Translations under genes and position numbers: made by a program | NCBI GenBank assembly: GCA_021844425.1 | Contig: JAKBTL010000049.1 | Location: 1-44,253 of the forward strand | Source of the DNA: Actinomycetes bacterium | Lineage (GTDB): Bacteria > Actinomycetota > Acidimicrobiia > Acidimicrobiales > RAAP-2 | Direction of reading: 5' to 3' | Length of the DNA stretch: 44,253 nucleotides | Shown: positions 1 through 7,130 of the stretch, piece by piece | How the letters are laid out: each line of letters opens with the position of its first letter | How positions within the stretch are numbered: position 1 is the first letter of the stretch | Notes under the pieces: model-generated | What the model saw: only the letters and a program-made list of their open reading frames with translations | The model's database searches: none | Told to the model about the DNA's origin: nothing

Positions 1-119
1 CTCATGCTTCGGTCACTGCCCAGCTCGAGGCGTGCGTCCACAAGCTCTCCGCGAACCTTCACACGGTCATCGCTTGCCAACCAACCGCCTCGTCGGCGGC
101 TTCCGCGGGATCTTCTCGG

Positions 120-518
120 TTGGCATGTCCCGATCCTCCATTCCAAGGCGTGGAGCCTCCAAGGAGCCCAGGGTGGTTCACGATTGCCCGCTTCGACTCG
201 TTTCGGACGGTTGAACTGAGCGAGTCGATCGAGTCCGCTGTCGGCCGCACCATCACCGACGTCACAGCCGACAACTCGAATCGCCTGGCCATCGACATCA
301 CGCTTGACGACGGCTCGGTGCTGCACCTCGTCCAACCACCAACAGGTCCCGATCCGTCAGGCCGGACCACCATCTGGCGGACGGGCACCACGCACCCCCT
401 AGAAGATCCGTCAGAAGTCGGGCCCGCCAAGCAGAAGGCCCGGTCGCTGGGACCGGGCCTGAACTGCGCTTTCGATGGTGCGGGGGGAGGATTTGAACCT
501 CCGATCTTCGGGTTATGA
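120..518 (+). CDS. Doubtful hypothetical ORF running into a tRNA relic
   Basis: This is an open frame of 132 codons. Residues about 25-75 look protein-like (a hydrophobic/acidic pattern with a GRTITD...TLDDGS stretch), so a small real gene may have existed here. The last 30 codons are a read-through of the terminator hairpin and of the antisense of a tRNA 3' half, so the C-terminus is not a natural protein end. The first 20 residues are also poor. I do not recognise a family. The likeliest explanation is a small gene cut by the integration scar at 430-525, or a chance frame. Confidence 0.25.
   Translation: MACPDPPFQGVEPPRSPGWFTIARFDSFRTVELSESIESAVGRTITDVTADNSNRLAIDITLDDGSVLHLVQPPTGPDPSGRTTIWRTGTTHPLEDPSEVGPAKQKARSLGPGLNCAFDGAGGGFEPPIFGL
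431..487. repeat. Copy 1 of terminator plus tRNA-tail repeat
   Basis: This segment (hairpin, then a TTTCGATGGTG-cGGGGGG tail) recurs at 2011-2066 with the same order and only a few differences in the hairpin loop and spacer. On the minus strand it reads: end of a tRNA acceptor stem, short spacer, intrinsic terminator. The two copies bracket the SDR/MarR pair, as expected if that cassette was inserted at the end of a tRNA gene. Confidence 0.7.
436..460 (-). terminator. Intrinsic terminator downstream of the tRNA relic
   Basis: The arms AGGCCCGGTC (436-445) and GACCGGGCCT (451-460) pair perfectly over 10 bp around a 5-nt loop. Read on the minus strand, the hairpin lies about 20 nt after the tRNA 3' end and is followed by TCTGCTT, a weak T-rich tail. 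Position and orientation fit the native terminator of the initiator-tRNA gene. Confidence 0.7.
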
Positions 519-522
519 GCCG
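480..522 (-). pseudogene. 3' half of initiator tRNA-fMet (att-type scar)
   Basis: On the minus strand this reads from GGCTCATAACCCGAAG to the acceptor end. The anticodon loop CTCATAA (CAU) is followed by CCC, as in the three G:C pairs typical of initiator tRNAs. The T arm GGAGG/TTCAAAT/CCTCC is perfect, and the acceptor strand ends CCCCGCA, with A at position 72 as in bacterial fMet tRNA. Upstream of the anticodon loop the sequence no longer pairs with the anticodon stem (it runs into the stop of the SDR gene), so only the 3' half is present. Such anticodon-to-3'-end duplications are the usual attachment-site footprint of tRNA-targeting integrative elements. The intact tRNA should lie elsewhere, outside this window. 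Confidence 0.85.
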
Positions 523-524
523 CT

Positions 525-1340
525 CTATAGAGACCCCTCGTCGGCAGCTTGGTAGACGCTACGCACCGTAGGAGTGAAGCCGAGACTTCTGGCGAGAGTT
601 CCATCGACGTGCCCGTTCCAGGGGTTTTCAAGGGGCTGAGCTGATGTGGGGTAGTCGGTGCCGACGATGCGGGCGATCTCGTAGACCGAGGTGGGAGCGT
701 CGTCCGTGAGGTTGACGATCCGCCGATCTAGAACTCCGGTGAGGGCGAGTTGCATGGCAGTAGCGATGTCGCGATGGTGGATCAAACTCAACATGGCGGC
801 GGGATGCCACCCCCATGACTCCAAGAGTCCGGGGGCCGATTGCAGATGGCCGTCGCCGTCGCCGTAGACGAAGGCGAACCTCAGGACGCTCCACGTCAGT
901 CCGCTGCGCCGAAGTTCCTGCTCGGCAATGACCTTGCTGGCCGGGTAGGGCCGGTTCGGGTCAGCAGGATCGCCTTCGCGCGCTGGCCACGGCAGACGTT
1001 CGTCGTAAACGAGATTGGTACTAGCCATGATCATTCGTGCCTCGCGGGCATGGGTCCGGACCGCTGCGATGAGGTTGTGGGTGCCGTCGACGTTGACTCG
1101 CCGTATCAGCTCCGGATCTGGGGTCCGCAGAACGGCTGCTAGGTGGATCACAGCGGAGATTCCCTCCACGGCCTCCGGGAGGGTGGGCGGGTCCAGGAGG
1201 TCGCCCTCGACCGACGGGACGCCTTCAGGGAGGGGCCTGCCAGGTCGCACGAGTGCGCGACAGTCGTACCCCGCATCGACGAGGCGTGGAATGAGGCGAG
1301 AGCCGACCAATCCGGTGGCACCGGTGATGAGAATGGTCAT
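525..1340 (-). CDS. NAD(P)-dependent epimerase/dehydratase-like SDR
   Basis: This 271-aa protein has the extended short-chain dehydrogenase fold. A nucleotide-binding GATGLVGS sits near residues 7-14, D47 lies in the GDLLD segment, and there is a YPASK motif (Tyr and Lys of the SDR catalytic set) in the middle. Members act on nucleotide sugars or related carbonyl substrates; the exact substrate cannot be read from sequence. The ATG overlaps the stop of the upstream MarR gene (ATGA), so the two are one transcript and the regulator probably controls this enzyme. The stop codon abuts the tRNA-fMet fragment, so the gene end coincides with the integration scar; the C-terminus could be slightly altered. 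Confidence 0.88.
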   Translation of the reverse strand: MTILITGATGLVGSRLIPRLVDAGYDCRALVRPGRPLPEGVPSVEGDLLDPPTLPEAVEGISAVIHLAAVLRTPDPELIRRVNVDGTHNLIAAVRTHAREARMIMASTNLVYDERLPWPAREGDPADPNRPYPASKVIAEQELRRSGLTWSVLRFAFVYGDGDGHLQSAPGLLESWGWHPAAMLSLIHHRDIATAMQLALTGVLDRRIVNLTDDAPTSVYEIARIVGTDYPTSAQPLENPWNGHVDGTLARSLGFTPTVRSVYQAADEGSL

Positions 1341-1798
1341 GGCGTACCTTTCGAAAGGAGGTCATGGAGCTTGCCGGTGGCGGTGCGGAGCACGTGGACG
1401 GTGGTTTCCACGTCAGACGCTGCGATGCCATCGAACGCGGTGTCCAGAATCAGGGCTATCGGGTCGGGCAGCTTTCGCCACAACGCGGCACCGGCCGGAG
1501 TAAGCCTCAGCACCTTTTGTCGCTGATCGGTGCAGCTCGGCTCCTGTACAAGCAGCCCTTTGCGGACCAAGGCAGCGACCACGCCGGTGAGGGTCGCTCG
1601 TTCGACCTGGAGCAGGGCGGCGAGGTCACGCTGCGGTGTCTCGCCCACCGTTGCAAGGTGGTAAAGCACGTACCACTGTGTGGGGCCGAGATCGTGGGGG
1701 CGCAGAACGGATTCCATCACCAGCCGTGATGCAAGGTGATACTGCTTCGCCCATGCCCCGGCTGACTCGTGCTGAGGGTCCGTCATTTTGTTAGCCAC
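1337..1798 (-). CDS. MarR-family transcriptional regulator
   Basis: This is a winged-helix MarR repressor of about 150 aa, the usual size. The helix-turn-helix lies around residues 55-85 (QRDLAALLQVERATLTGVV), followed by the wing with the D-Q-R-x-K pattern (SCTDQRQKVLRLT). It is the first gene of a two-gene operon with the SDR and overlaps it by 4 nt. Two starts are possible: GTG at 1798, which would be nearly leaderless given the predicted promoter, or ATG at 1786 (149 aa) preceded by AAGGTGG. The operator covers the promoter and both starts, so autorepression released by a small phenolic or oxidative ligand is likely, as is typical of the family (inference). Confidence 0.9.
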   Translation of the reverse strand: MANKMTDPQHESAGAWAKQYHLASRLVMESVLRPHDLGPTQWYVLYHLATVGETPQRDLAALLQVERATLTGVVAALVRKGLLVQEPSCTDQRQKVLRLTPAGAALWRKLPDPIALILDTAFDGIAASDVETTVHVLRTATGKLHDLLSKGTP

Positions 1799-1833
1799 CT
1801 TACAAAATTAGTAAGGTAGCTAACAGCTGTCAA
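1789..1833 (-). promoter_or_regulatory. MarR promoter with overlapping palindromic operator
   Basis: The minus strand carries -35 TTGACA (1828-1833), a 17-nt spacer and -10 TAATTT (1805-1810). Superimposed is an inverted repeat with arms TGTTAGCCACCTTAC (1789-1803) and GTAAGGTAGCTAACA (1811-1825), one mismatch in 15 and a 7-nt centre. The centre coincides with the -10 box, so a dimer bound here would exclude RNA polymerase. Confidence 0.85.
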
Positions 1834-2014
1834 GCCAATGGTTCATGGGGACGTAGTCAGCGTTCGACACCACATCGATTCGCAACTTCGGGGTCTGGGT
1901 ACTCCTCGGCGCCGTCAAACCCATCTGGGGGTCGCTGTCGAACGTCCCACCCGCCGAAATCCGAAGAGGTCGCATTCATGGGATGGCCCATGAGATGGAT
2001 CTGCGAGTAGCAGA

Positions 2015-2039
2015 AGGCCCGGTCCTTCTGACCGGGCCT
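2015..2039 (-). terminator. Second copy of the tRNA-type terminator
   Basis: AGGCCCGGT (2015-2023) pairs with ACCGGGCCT (2031-2039) over 9 bp with a 7-nt loop. Read on the minus strand it is followed by TCTGCTA. Stem and flanks match the terminator at 436-460, but here only the last bases of the tRNA acceptor end remain upstream. It may now also terminate the leftward operon that ends at 2263. Confidence 0.65.
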
Positions 2040-2050
2040 GACCTGCTATT

Positions 2051-2069
2051 TCGATGGTGGCGGGGGGTT
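2051..2069. repeat. Left island repeat (att-like), 19 bp
   Basis: TCGATGGTGGCGGGGGGTT is identical, in the same orientation, to 28384-28402. Its CGATGGTG-cGGGGGG core is also found next to the tRNA-fMet fragment (473-487). The repeats enclose about 26.3 kb of accessory genes, which suggests the boundaries of an integrated island. Confidence 0.65.
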
Positions 2070-2262
2070 GCCGCGATCAAGCCACTTGAGGCCTCCGCGA
2101 CACCAAACCCGCTGGTCAGCCGTCCTGCATAGGGCGCTGCATACGCAGCCGCCTGCTCAATGGTGGCGCGCAGCTGGGAGAGTCCCCAGAAACTCGACGA
2201 TCACCGCGACCTTCGGGTTGAGCACCCGAAGTTCAGTAACGGTCTCGACGAAAGAGGAACCC

Positions 2263-2709
2263 TCAGTCGGGCTCCTGGAGGACGACCCTCATGCCAGTCT
2301 TCCATTCCAACCACTTGGTGAGGGTCCCTTCCAGCACGTAGTCGCCCACTTCGGTGTGTGGATCGAAGTACGGCTTGCCGTCGATCTGCACCCATTCGAG
2401 CGCCTCGTGAGCTTGGGCGTTGATGAGCGCGACGTAGAGAGCCTCGGGGGTGTCTTCGGGAACGCCGCAGGGCGCAACGAAGGTCCCTCGCTCCTCGCTA
2501 TCGCGCTTCTCACCAGCGCCTGGCTGGGTGCTCGGCGTCGTCTTGCTGATCACATAGACGTAGGGCGTTGGAGGATCGAATCCCGCGAATCGCTGCAGTG
2601 GCCCTGTGCTCACGGCGTCATGCCACTGGTCGGACGTCAGCAGCGCGGCGCTCCAGCCGCCGCCCAGCTCAAGCAGTGGCGGCTGCTCCCCGCCATCTGA
2701 CACGCTCAC
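2263..2709 (-). CDS. Hypothetical protein, last gene of XRE operon
   Basis: This 148-aa soluble protein belongs to no family I recognise. It is rich in aromatic and acidic residues in its second half (YVALINAQ..EALEWVQIDGKPYFDPHTEVGDYVLEGTLTKW pattern, about 90-138) and has no signal peptide or membrane segment. Its GTG start overlaps the stop of the 601-aa gene (GTGA), so it is translationally coupled as the final member of the leftward XRE/membrane/HEPN-like operon. A role as partner or immunity factor is possible but is inference from position only. Confidence 0.7.
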   Translation of the reverse strand: MSVSDGGEQPPLLELGGGWSAALLTSDQWHDAVSTGPLQRFAGFDPPTPYVYVISKTTPSTQPGAGEKRDSEERGTFVAPCGVPEDTPEALYVALINAQAHEALEWVQIDGKPYFDPHTEVGDYVLEGTLTKWLEWKTGMRVVLQEPD

Positions 2710-4511
2710 GGGAGCGGCTCCTCGGAACTCTCCGGGTCATCAGGAGCGACGGCCTCGAGGCTGACCCCTTTGGTTAGGTAGAGGGCAGCCAGCAACACCA
2801 AGGCCGCATGTCCAGCGTGGAGTTCGTCCACGAAGCCGTGCAACAGGTCGTTCCGGAAGTTCATACCGGCCGTAGCGGCAAACACCGTTTGGAGGAAGCG
2901 AATCCAGTCCTCGTTGCCCCCCGCTCGCTGCAAGACGGGCAAGAGAGCTCCGAGTCCTGCGTACTGGCCGGGCGTCTTGCCTCTCTGGAGCCGGTAGGCG
3001 GGTTCGTTAACGGCCAGGACGATGTCCCGGACCAGACGTTCGATCTGCGGGGCGGCGACGTAGCCTGCTGCTTCAACGTCGCCCTGAAAGTAGCGGTTGA
3101 ACGCCCGGGCCAGCGTCGCCGCGACTGGCGGGGCCACGTGAGCGGCTTCACCCAGGAAGGCGGTTAGATCGTCGGTTGGAATCGGGGCCCACTTGACGCC
3201 GATGCGATCGAGGATCTCGGTGACGAAGGAGCCTAGGACCTGGAGTTGGCTGAGCTCGCAGCGGATGAGATGGAGTTCGGCCTTGTCCTCGTCGGTGGCG
3301 GCAGTGAAGCGCGGCAATCCGTCGGCGCCGAGCAGGGTTGCCGGCAGCGTTGCTGCAAAAGGCGCGATCCGTACCATTTCCTCGGCGTTGACTCGGTTTC
3401 GTTCCAGTCTTCCGGTGGGCGGGGCGTTGGCGACCAGCAAGAGCAACGCTTCACGCCATGACGGCTGATCCAAGAACACCTGCACGTAGGCCTCGGCTTC
3501 GATGGCGTCAATCGGAACGGTCACCTTGTGCTCCACCAGGCCTTGATCCTCCAGTTTGGTTTCTTGGAGCTGGACGGTCAGCTGTGCGAGCAAGTCGTTG
3601 ACGCCGAAGTCGCGGGCCCGAGCAGCCGCCGTGGTTAGGTTCCAGCTGCGGTGGACGGGATTGGATCGCTCGGCCTCCTCCATCCAGGCCTCGACCAGTT
3701 CACGTTGCAGCTTCTCGCGTGCTTGATCGTCTGCCGCTCGTCCCATCTGGAAGCGAATAACCCGCTCGGTGAAGAAGATGTCCCGGTTCTCTCCGCGCAG
3801 GCGGGTCAACAGCTCGTCGATCTCCGGGGCGTCCAGCCTTTCCTCGATGGCCGCCTCCACCAGCACGATGGCGGGTCCGGGGTCGGGGGGTTCGGCGTTG
3901 AGGGCGTTCCGAAGAGCATGGACCGTGGCATCCGCGGCTCGCTGCCCGAGATCGGCCTGGCCGCTGAGCCGGGCAAGAGATCGGGCGCGCCGCAGAGCCT
4001 CGCGTTGCCGTAGCGCGCGCACCGCCTGTCGTTGGTCTGAGGTCTGGTCGGGGGCGAGTTCATCGGCAAGTTCGAGGTAAGCCTCCCCAGCGAGTCGGGC
4101 GTGATCTCCGACCCGGCCCCATCGCCCCTCGAAGCAGAGGTCGTGGAAGCGGGCCTTGACCAGCGGGGCGGAGGCTATTGCTGAGCCCCTGTCCCAGAGG
4201 GCGGCCACCTCATCGGGGACTGCCGAAAGTTCGGGCGGGTACTGGGACCCGTCTTCACAGCCGAAGACCTTCGTGAAGTACGTCTCACCGGGCTTCGAAT
4301 CACAGGCTTGGCCGTATTGGAAGGCCATGAGAAGGGCTCCCATGGATCCCTGGCGGTCCTCGTCGGCCAGGTCGATCCGGGCGACCAGGCCGTAAGTGTC
4401 CTTGACGCCGACGGCGGCGGCGTCCAGACGATCGACCAGCTCCTTCAGCTCCTCGTCAGAGGGCGCCGACGGATCAGAAGACTGGGTTGGCTCAGGCGGC
4501 ACTGCGGCCAA
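2706..4511 (-). CDS. Large helical protein with HEPN-like RN-x3-H motif (DUF4209-like)
   Basis: This 601-aa, mostly alpha-helical protein has no signal peptide. Near the C-terminus (about R553-H558) it carries RNDLLHG within a hydrophobic helical segment. This fits both the RN..xHG signature I associate with DUF4209 and the Rx4-6H motif of HEPN RNases. The N-terminal 150 residues resemble the helical lead-in often found before such domains; the family call is from memory and moderate. TTG at 4511 is used; a GTG three codons in (4502) is the alternative. The gene overlaps its upstream neighbour by 20 nt and the downstream gene by 4 nt. With an XRE repressor upstream, a toxin or abortive-infection RNase role is a reasonable inference. 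Confidence 0.75.
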   Translation of the reverse strand: MAAVPPEPTQSSDPSAPSDEELKELVDRLDAAAVGVKDTYGLVARIDLADEDRQGSMGALLMAFQYGQACDSKPGETYFTKVFGCEDGSQYPPELSAVPDEVAALWDRGSAIASAPLVKARFHDLCFEGRWGRVGDHARLAGEAYLELADELAPDQTSDQRQAVRALRQREALRRARSLARLSGQADLGQRAADATVHALRNALNAEPPDPGPAIVLVEAAIEERLDAPEIDELLTRLRGENRDIFFTERVIRFQMGRAADDQAREKLQRELVEAWMEEAERSNPVHRSWNLTTAAARARDFGVNDLLAQLTVQLQETKLEDQGLVEHKVTVPIDAIEAEAYVQVFLDQPSWREALLLLVANAPPTGRLERNRVNAEEMVRIAPFAATLPATLLGADGLPRFTAATDEDKAELHLIRCELSQLQVLGSFVTEILDRIGVKWAPIPTDDLTAFLGEAAHVAPPVAATLARAFNRYFQGDVEAAGYVAAPQIERLVRDIVLAVNEPAYRLQRGKTPGQYAGLGALLPVLQRAGGNEDWIRFLQTVFAATAGMNFRNDLLHGFVDELHAGHAALVLLAALYLTKGVSLEAVAPDDPESSEEPLP

Positions 4512-4902
4512 GCGCCACCACTCCCGCGGCGAAGAGGCTGGCGCCGATGACCGAGAGCGCCACCTTTCCGGCTACCTCCTGGCCAGCCTGCTGCTGGAGG
4601 CGGGCTGCCCGCTTCAGGCCGTCGACTGCAAGGTCGTACTCAGGCCTGTAGATGGGCGGGATGACCATGCCCACCGCGGTCTCGATGACCTCGCCGTCGG
4701 TGGTGCCGAGCCAGGTCCCGAGCTGGAGTGACCGGAACTCAGCATCGGCTACCAGGTCCTTGGCGAGCTGGTCGACACTCGGCAGCGGTTGCTGCCAGGC
4801 CGTCCTCCCCCACGGGTGCCCGTAGACGTTCGGAATGAACGTGATGCGCCGACGGAGGAAGTCGGCGATCTGGTCGCACTTTGCCAGTTGCGCTTGGTTC
4901 AT
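4492..4902 (-). CDS. Small protein with C-terminal membrane helix
   Basis: This 136-aa protein starts at an ATG 1 nt after the XRE stop, preceded by GGGAGCGACC. A longer in-frame start inside the XRE gene is rejected because that extension is the shadow of XRE codons. A soluble N-terminal part with many aromatic residues (residues 20-60) is followed by one hydrophobic helix near the C-terminus (about 113-131, VALSVIGASLFAAGVVALG). The family is not recognised. It is co-transcribed between an XRE regulator and the HEPN-like gene, so membrane tethering or a holin-like effector role would be a guess. Confidence 0.72.
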   Translation of the reverse strand: MNQAQLAKCDQIADFLRRRITFIPNVYGHPWGRTAWQQPLPSVDQLAKDLVADAEFRSLQLGTWLGTTDGEVIETAVGMVIPPIYRPEYDLAVDGLKRAARLQQQAGQEVAGKVALSVIGASLFAAGVVALGRSAA

Positions 4903-4903
4903 T

Positions 4904-5152
4904 TCAGGTCGCTCCCTTTCGGAACAGCTCTTCCAGGGCGACACCCAAAGTGGCGCCCAAGGCAATCGCGAGCAGGACCTTCGGCTCACTCAAGCCCTTC
5001 TCGATGTTGACGACGGTCTGTCGGCTGACCCCCAGTTCGCGAGCAAGAGCTTCCTGGGACAAACCGGCCCTCTGCCGGTACTCCCGGACGTTCGACTGAT
5101 AGGGAGGCACCCCCTGAGTATGCCTTCGACGAGGTACTGGTGTCCAGAACAC
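4904..5152 (-). CDS. XRE-family HTH regulator
   Basis: This 82-aa protein is essentially one Cro/C1 helix-turn-helix (residues about 22-77; LSQEALARELGVSRQTV as HTH core). The ending ALEELFR is typical of short Xre/HigA-like regulators. The start is uncertain: GTG at 5152 gives 82 aa, while GTG at 5110 removes 14 poorly conserved residues. It is first in a four-gene leftward operon, so it probably autoregulates it. The upstream strand carries AAGTGT twice within about 30 bp (minus strand, near 5150-5180), a possible binding site but not proven. Confidence 0.88.
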   Translation of the reverse strand: MFWTPVPRRRHTQGVPPYQSNVREYRQRAGLSQEALARELGVSRQTVVNIEKGLSEPKVLLAIALGATLGVALEELFRKGAT

Positions 5153-5298
5153 TTTACAAAGCTAACTTGACACTTCTGCGGTGACTCCGACAGTCGAGGG
5201 CTGCTGCGAATCGAGACTTCGGTCCGCACGTACTGCATGCATCTGCGTGGTCCCCGGTGGTTGCAGATGTCGCGGATCGTTGCCGACTGCTAAGGCGG

Positions 5299-6789
5299 TC
5301 AGGCATGGCCGTGGTCCATCCGGTAAACGAGATCGTCGAGTCTCCGTCGGGCCCTTACCCACCTCGGCACTGACGCAGCCCGTGCCCGTGCCGACTCGGC
5401 TGCCGCGTGAGCTCCGGTGAGGTCCTGACGTTGGTCGCCCTCGGGCTCTGCGACCTCGTACATGCAGCCGGCTCTGCTGGTGTGGTTGAGGTGGTCGAGG
5501 CTGTGGGTGCTGAGCACGTACTGGAGCGGACCGGGATCGCCGATTCCACCTGGGGCGACGCTGAAACTCACGTACTGCGCGAGCAGCGCCGCGGTGACGC
5601 TGATCGACAGGGGTGCGACGTTCTGGCCCGAGGGGTTCTGGTTGGGGATCCCGGCGATGTAGGCGGGGTCATCGAGGAGGCCTTGTGCGTCGAGGGCCAC
5701 TTGCCCCATGTCGAGTTGTCGGGTGCAAACCATGCACGGTCGGCCGGGACGAACAACATGTGACCGCCAGGTCGCGTTGCGCATGGTGCCGTCGGGGTGG
5801 GTGTCGATGGCGATACCACCGTCGATGACGGGGACGAGGTCGGTGTAGGCCAGGCTGTTGAGGACGGCGCGGGGCCAGGGGCGGTCGACGCAGCAGAAGA
5901 TGAGGTCGTGATCGAGGGCTTCGAGAAGGCCGTCGGGCTCGCAGATGCTCAAGTCCGAGACGCGGATCTGGGTCCGGTCGGCGGTGGCATTGCGGTGTGC
6001 CTCGCGGCGGGCCACGTGGACCTTGGTTCGGCGCAGGCTGACGTCGCGGCGGGTGGCGCCGACCAGCCGGTCGAGGTTGCGATGTTCGACGAGGTCGAAG
6101 TCCATGATAGTGATGTTGACCAGCCCGGACGCGGCGAGGCGGAGGGCGACCTCGAGTCCGACCGAGCCTGCGCCGATCACCAAGATGCGGCGTCGTGCCA
6201 GGTCGGCTTGGACGGCCGCTCCCCAGGCGCTGACCGTGCGTGTCTGTCGGTGGTTCGCCGGAGGCGCAGGGGTAATGCGGTCGTTCCAGGTGACGATGAG
6301 CCGGTCGCCGATGACGCGTACGTTGGCGCACTCCGTGGGCGCCACGTTCCGGCCCACGCCGTGGTCCCAGTGACGGGCGGACCATGACCTGTCGCCTCCG
6401 CCCAGGGTCATGCCGACCAGCGGAAGTCCGGTCATCTCTCGCACGAGGTTGGCGTAGGAGGCTTCGGTGTCGCGGTCGGGTCCGCTCATCGCCTGCCACC
6501 CTCGCCCGCCGGGATGGCTGTGGAGCAGTACGAGTCCGCTCTTCTCGGCGCTCGCCATCTCGGCGCCCCGCATGATGTACTCGCCGGTGACGGTGACGTT
6601 GCCGTGCACCACACGCTCGCCTTCTTGGGGCGGGAGCGGCCGGTGGACGAGCGCGGTGGTGCGACGCTTCCCGGTGGAGGGTCGGTACAACGCCAGGCAC
6701 AGGTCTTCCTGGCCGTCATCGCGGACCAAGAGGTCGCAGAGAGCGTCCTGGGTCTCTCCGGTCATGGCGACCGACGTGGCCTGGGTCAC
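5299..6789 (-). CDS. JAB deubiquitinase-E1 (ThiF) fusion of UBL conjugation system
   Basis: This 496-aa protein starts at a GTG overlapping the E2 stop (GTGA); the frame is open further upstream but those codons belong to the E2 and UBL genes in another frame. Residues about 30-140 form a JAB/JAMM metalloprotease: E70 candidate glutamate, H90-S-H92-P, then S102-x2-D105. Residues about 195-440 form an E1-like adenylating domain with Rossmann GAGSVG (206-211), acidic IMDFD (228-232), CC (299-300), zinc-type C352-x2-C355 and C442. The expected chemistry is adenylation of the UBL C-terminus and removal or processing by the JAB domain. Fusion of the two opposing activities in one chain, next to UBL and E2-like genes, matches the prokaryotic ubiquitin-like conjugation neighbourhoods described by Iyer, Burroughs and Aravind. 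Confidence 0.88.
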   Translation of the reverse strand: MTQATSVAMTGETQDALCDLLVRDDGQEDLCLALYRPSTGKRRTTALVHRPLPPQEGERVVHGNVTVTGEYIMRGAEMASAEKSGLVLLHSHPGGRGWQAMSGPDRDTEASYANLVREMTGLPLVGMTLGGGDRSWSARHWDHGVGRNVAPTECANVRVIGDRLIVTWNDRITPAPPANHRQTRTVSAWGAAVQADLARRRILVIGAGSVGLEVALRLAASGLVNITIMDFDLVEHRNLDRLVGATRRDVSLRRTKVHVARREAHRNATADRTQIRVSDLSICEPDGLLEALDHDLIFCCVDRPWPRAVLNSLAYTDLVPVIDGGIAIDTHPDGTMRNATWRSHVVRPGRPCMVCTRQLDMGQVALDAQGLLDDPAYIAGIPNQNPSGQNVAPLSISVTAALLAQYVSFSVAPGGIGDPGPLQYVLSTHSLDHLNHTSRAGCMYEVAEPEGDQRQDLTGAHAAAESARARAASVPRWVRARRRLDDLVYRMDHGHA

Positions 6790-7130
6790 GATCGGGCCTC
6801 CCCCAGCACTCCGCGGACGTGACCAGCCCACGCCACCCCGGGATCGTCGACGCCCCAGCCGGCGATCTGACGGCTGTGCATCGTCCAGCCGGGTCGAGTG
6901 GAGGGCCGGCTGTTCGTTCGGGCAAGGGTCACGTCGCCGGGGAGATGGATCCAGTGGGGCGGCACCTGCGGCCACCGGCCGAGTTCGTCGACGCCGACGG
7001 CGGTGTCGACGACGGTCCCGGCACGCGCTCCGTCGATCGGCTCCAGGTCGTAGATGACCAAGCCGGCCTCCACTCGCGGGTGGAGGCCGAGCCTGGTCAT
7101 GTGCTCGACGAACGCCTCGTGGCCGACCAT
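6786..7130 (-). CDS. E2-like protein (prokaryotic E2 family E type), cysteine-free
   Basis: This 114-aa protein starts at ATG 7130, which overlaps the UBL stop in TGATG. It shows the conserved core PPHWIHLP...N S..S...GW.MHSR.IAGW that I associate with the Pfam prokaryotic E2 family E, found with multiubiquitin and JAB/E1 genes. The whole predicted chain contains no cysteine, so the standard E2 thioester cannot form. Conserved His residues (H59, H62, H85) and W60/W92 are the remaining candidates for function. It sits between the UBL and the JAB-E1 genes with overlaps on both sides, so expression is tightly coupled. Confidence 0.82.
   Translation of the reverse strand: MVGHEAFVEHMTRLGLHPRVEAGLVIYDLEPIDGARAGTVVDTAVGVDELGRWPQVPPHWIHLPGDVTLARTNSRPSTRPGWTMHSRQIAGWGVDDPGVAWAGHVRGVLGEARS

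Larger units (their letters stand above)
1834..2262. other. Non-coding scar region between two operons
   Basis: No convincing gene lies here. The stretch holds the promoter-distal flank of the MarR operator, the second tRNA-type terminator (2015-2039), the left 19-bp island repeat (2051-2069) and, after it, about 160 bp that resemble in patches the sequence following the right repeat at 28403-28570 (shared ACCCGCTGGT, GTCCCCAGAAAC and CGACCTTCGGGTT). The patches suggest two decayed copies of the same element end. Confidence 0.6.
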
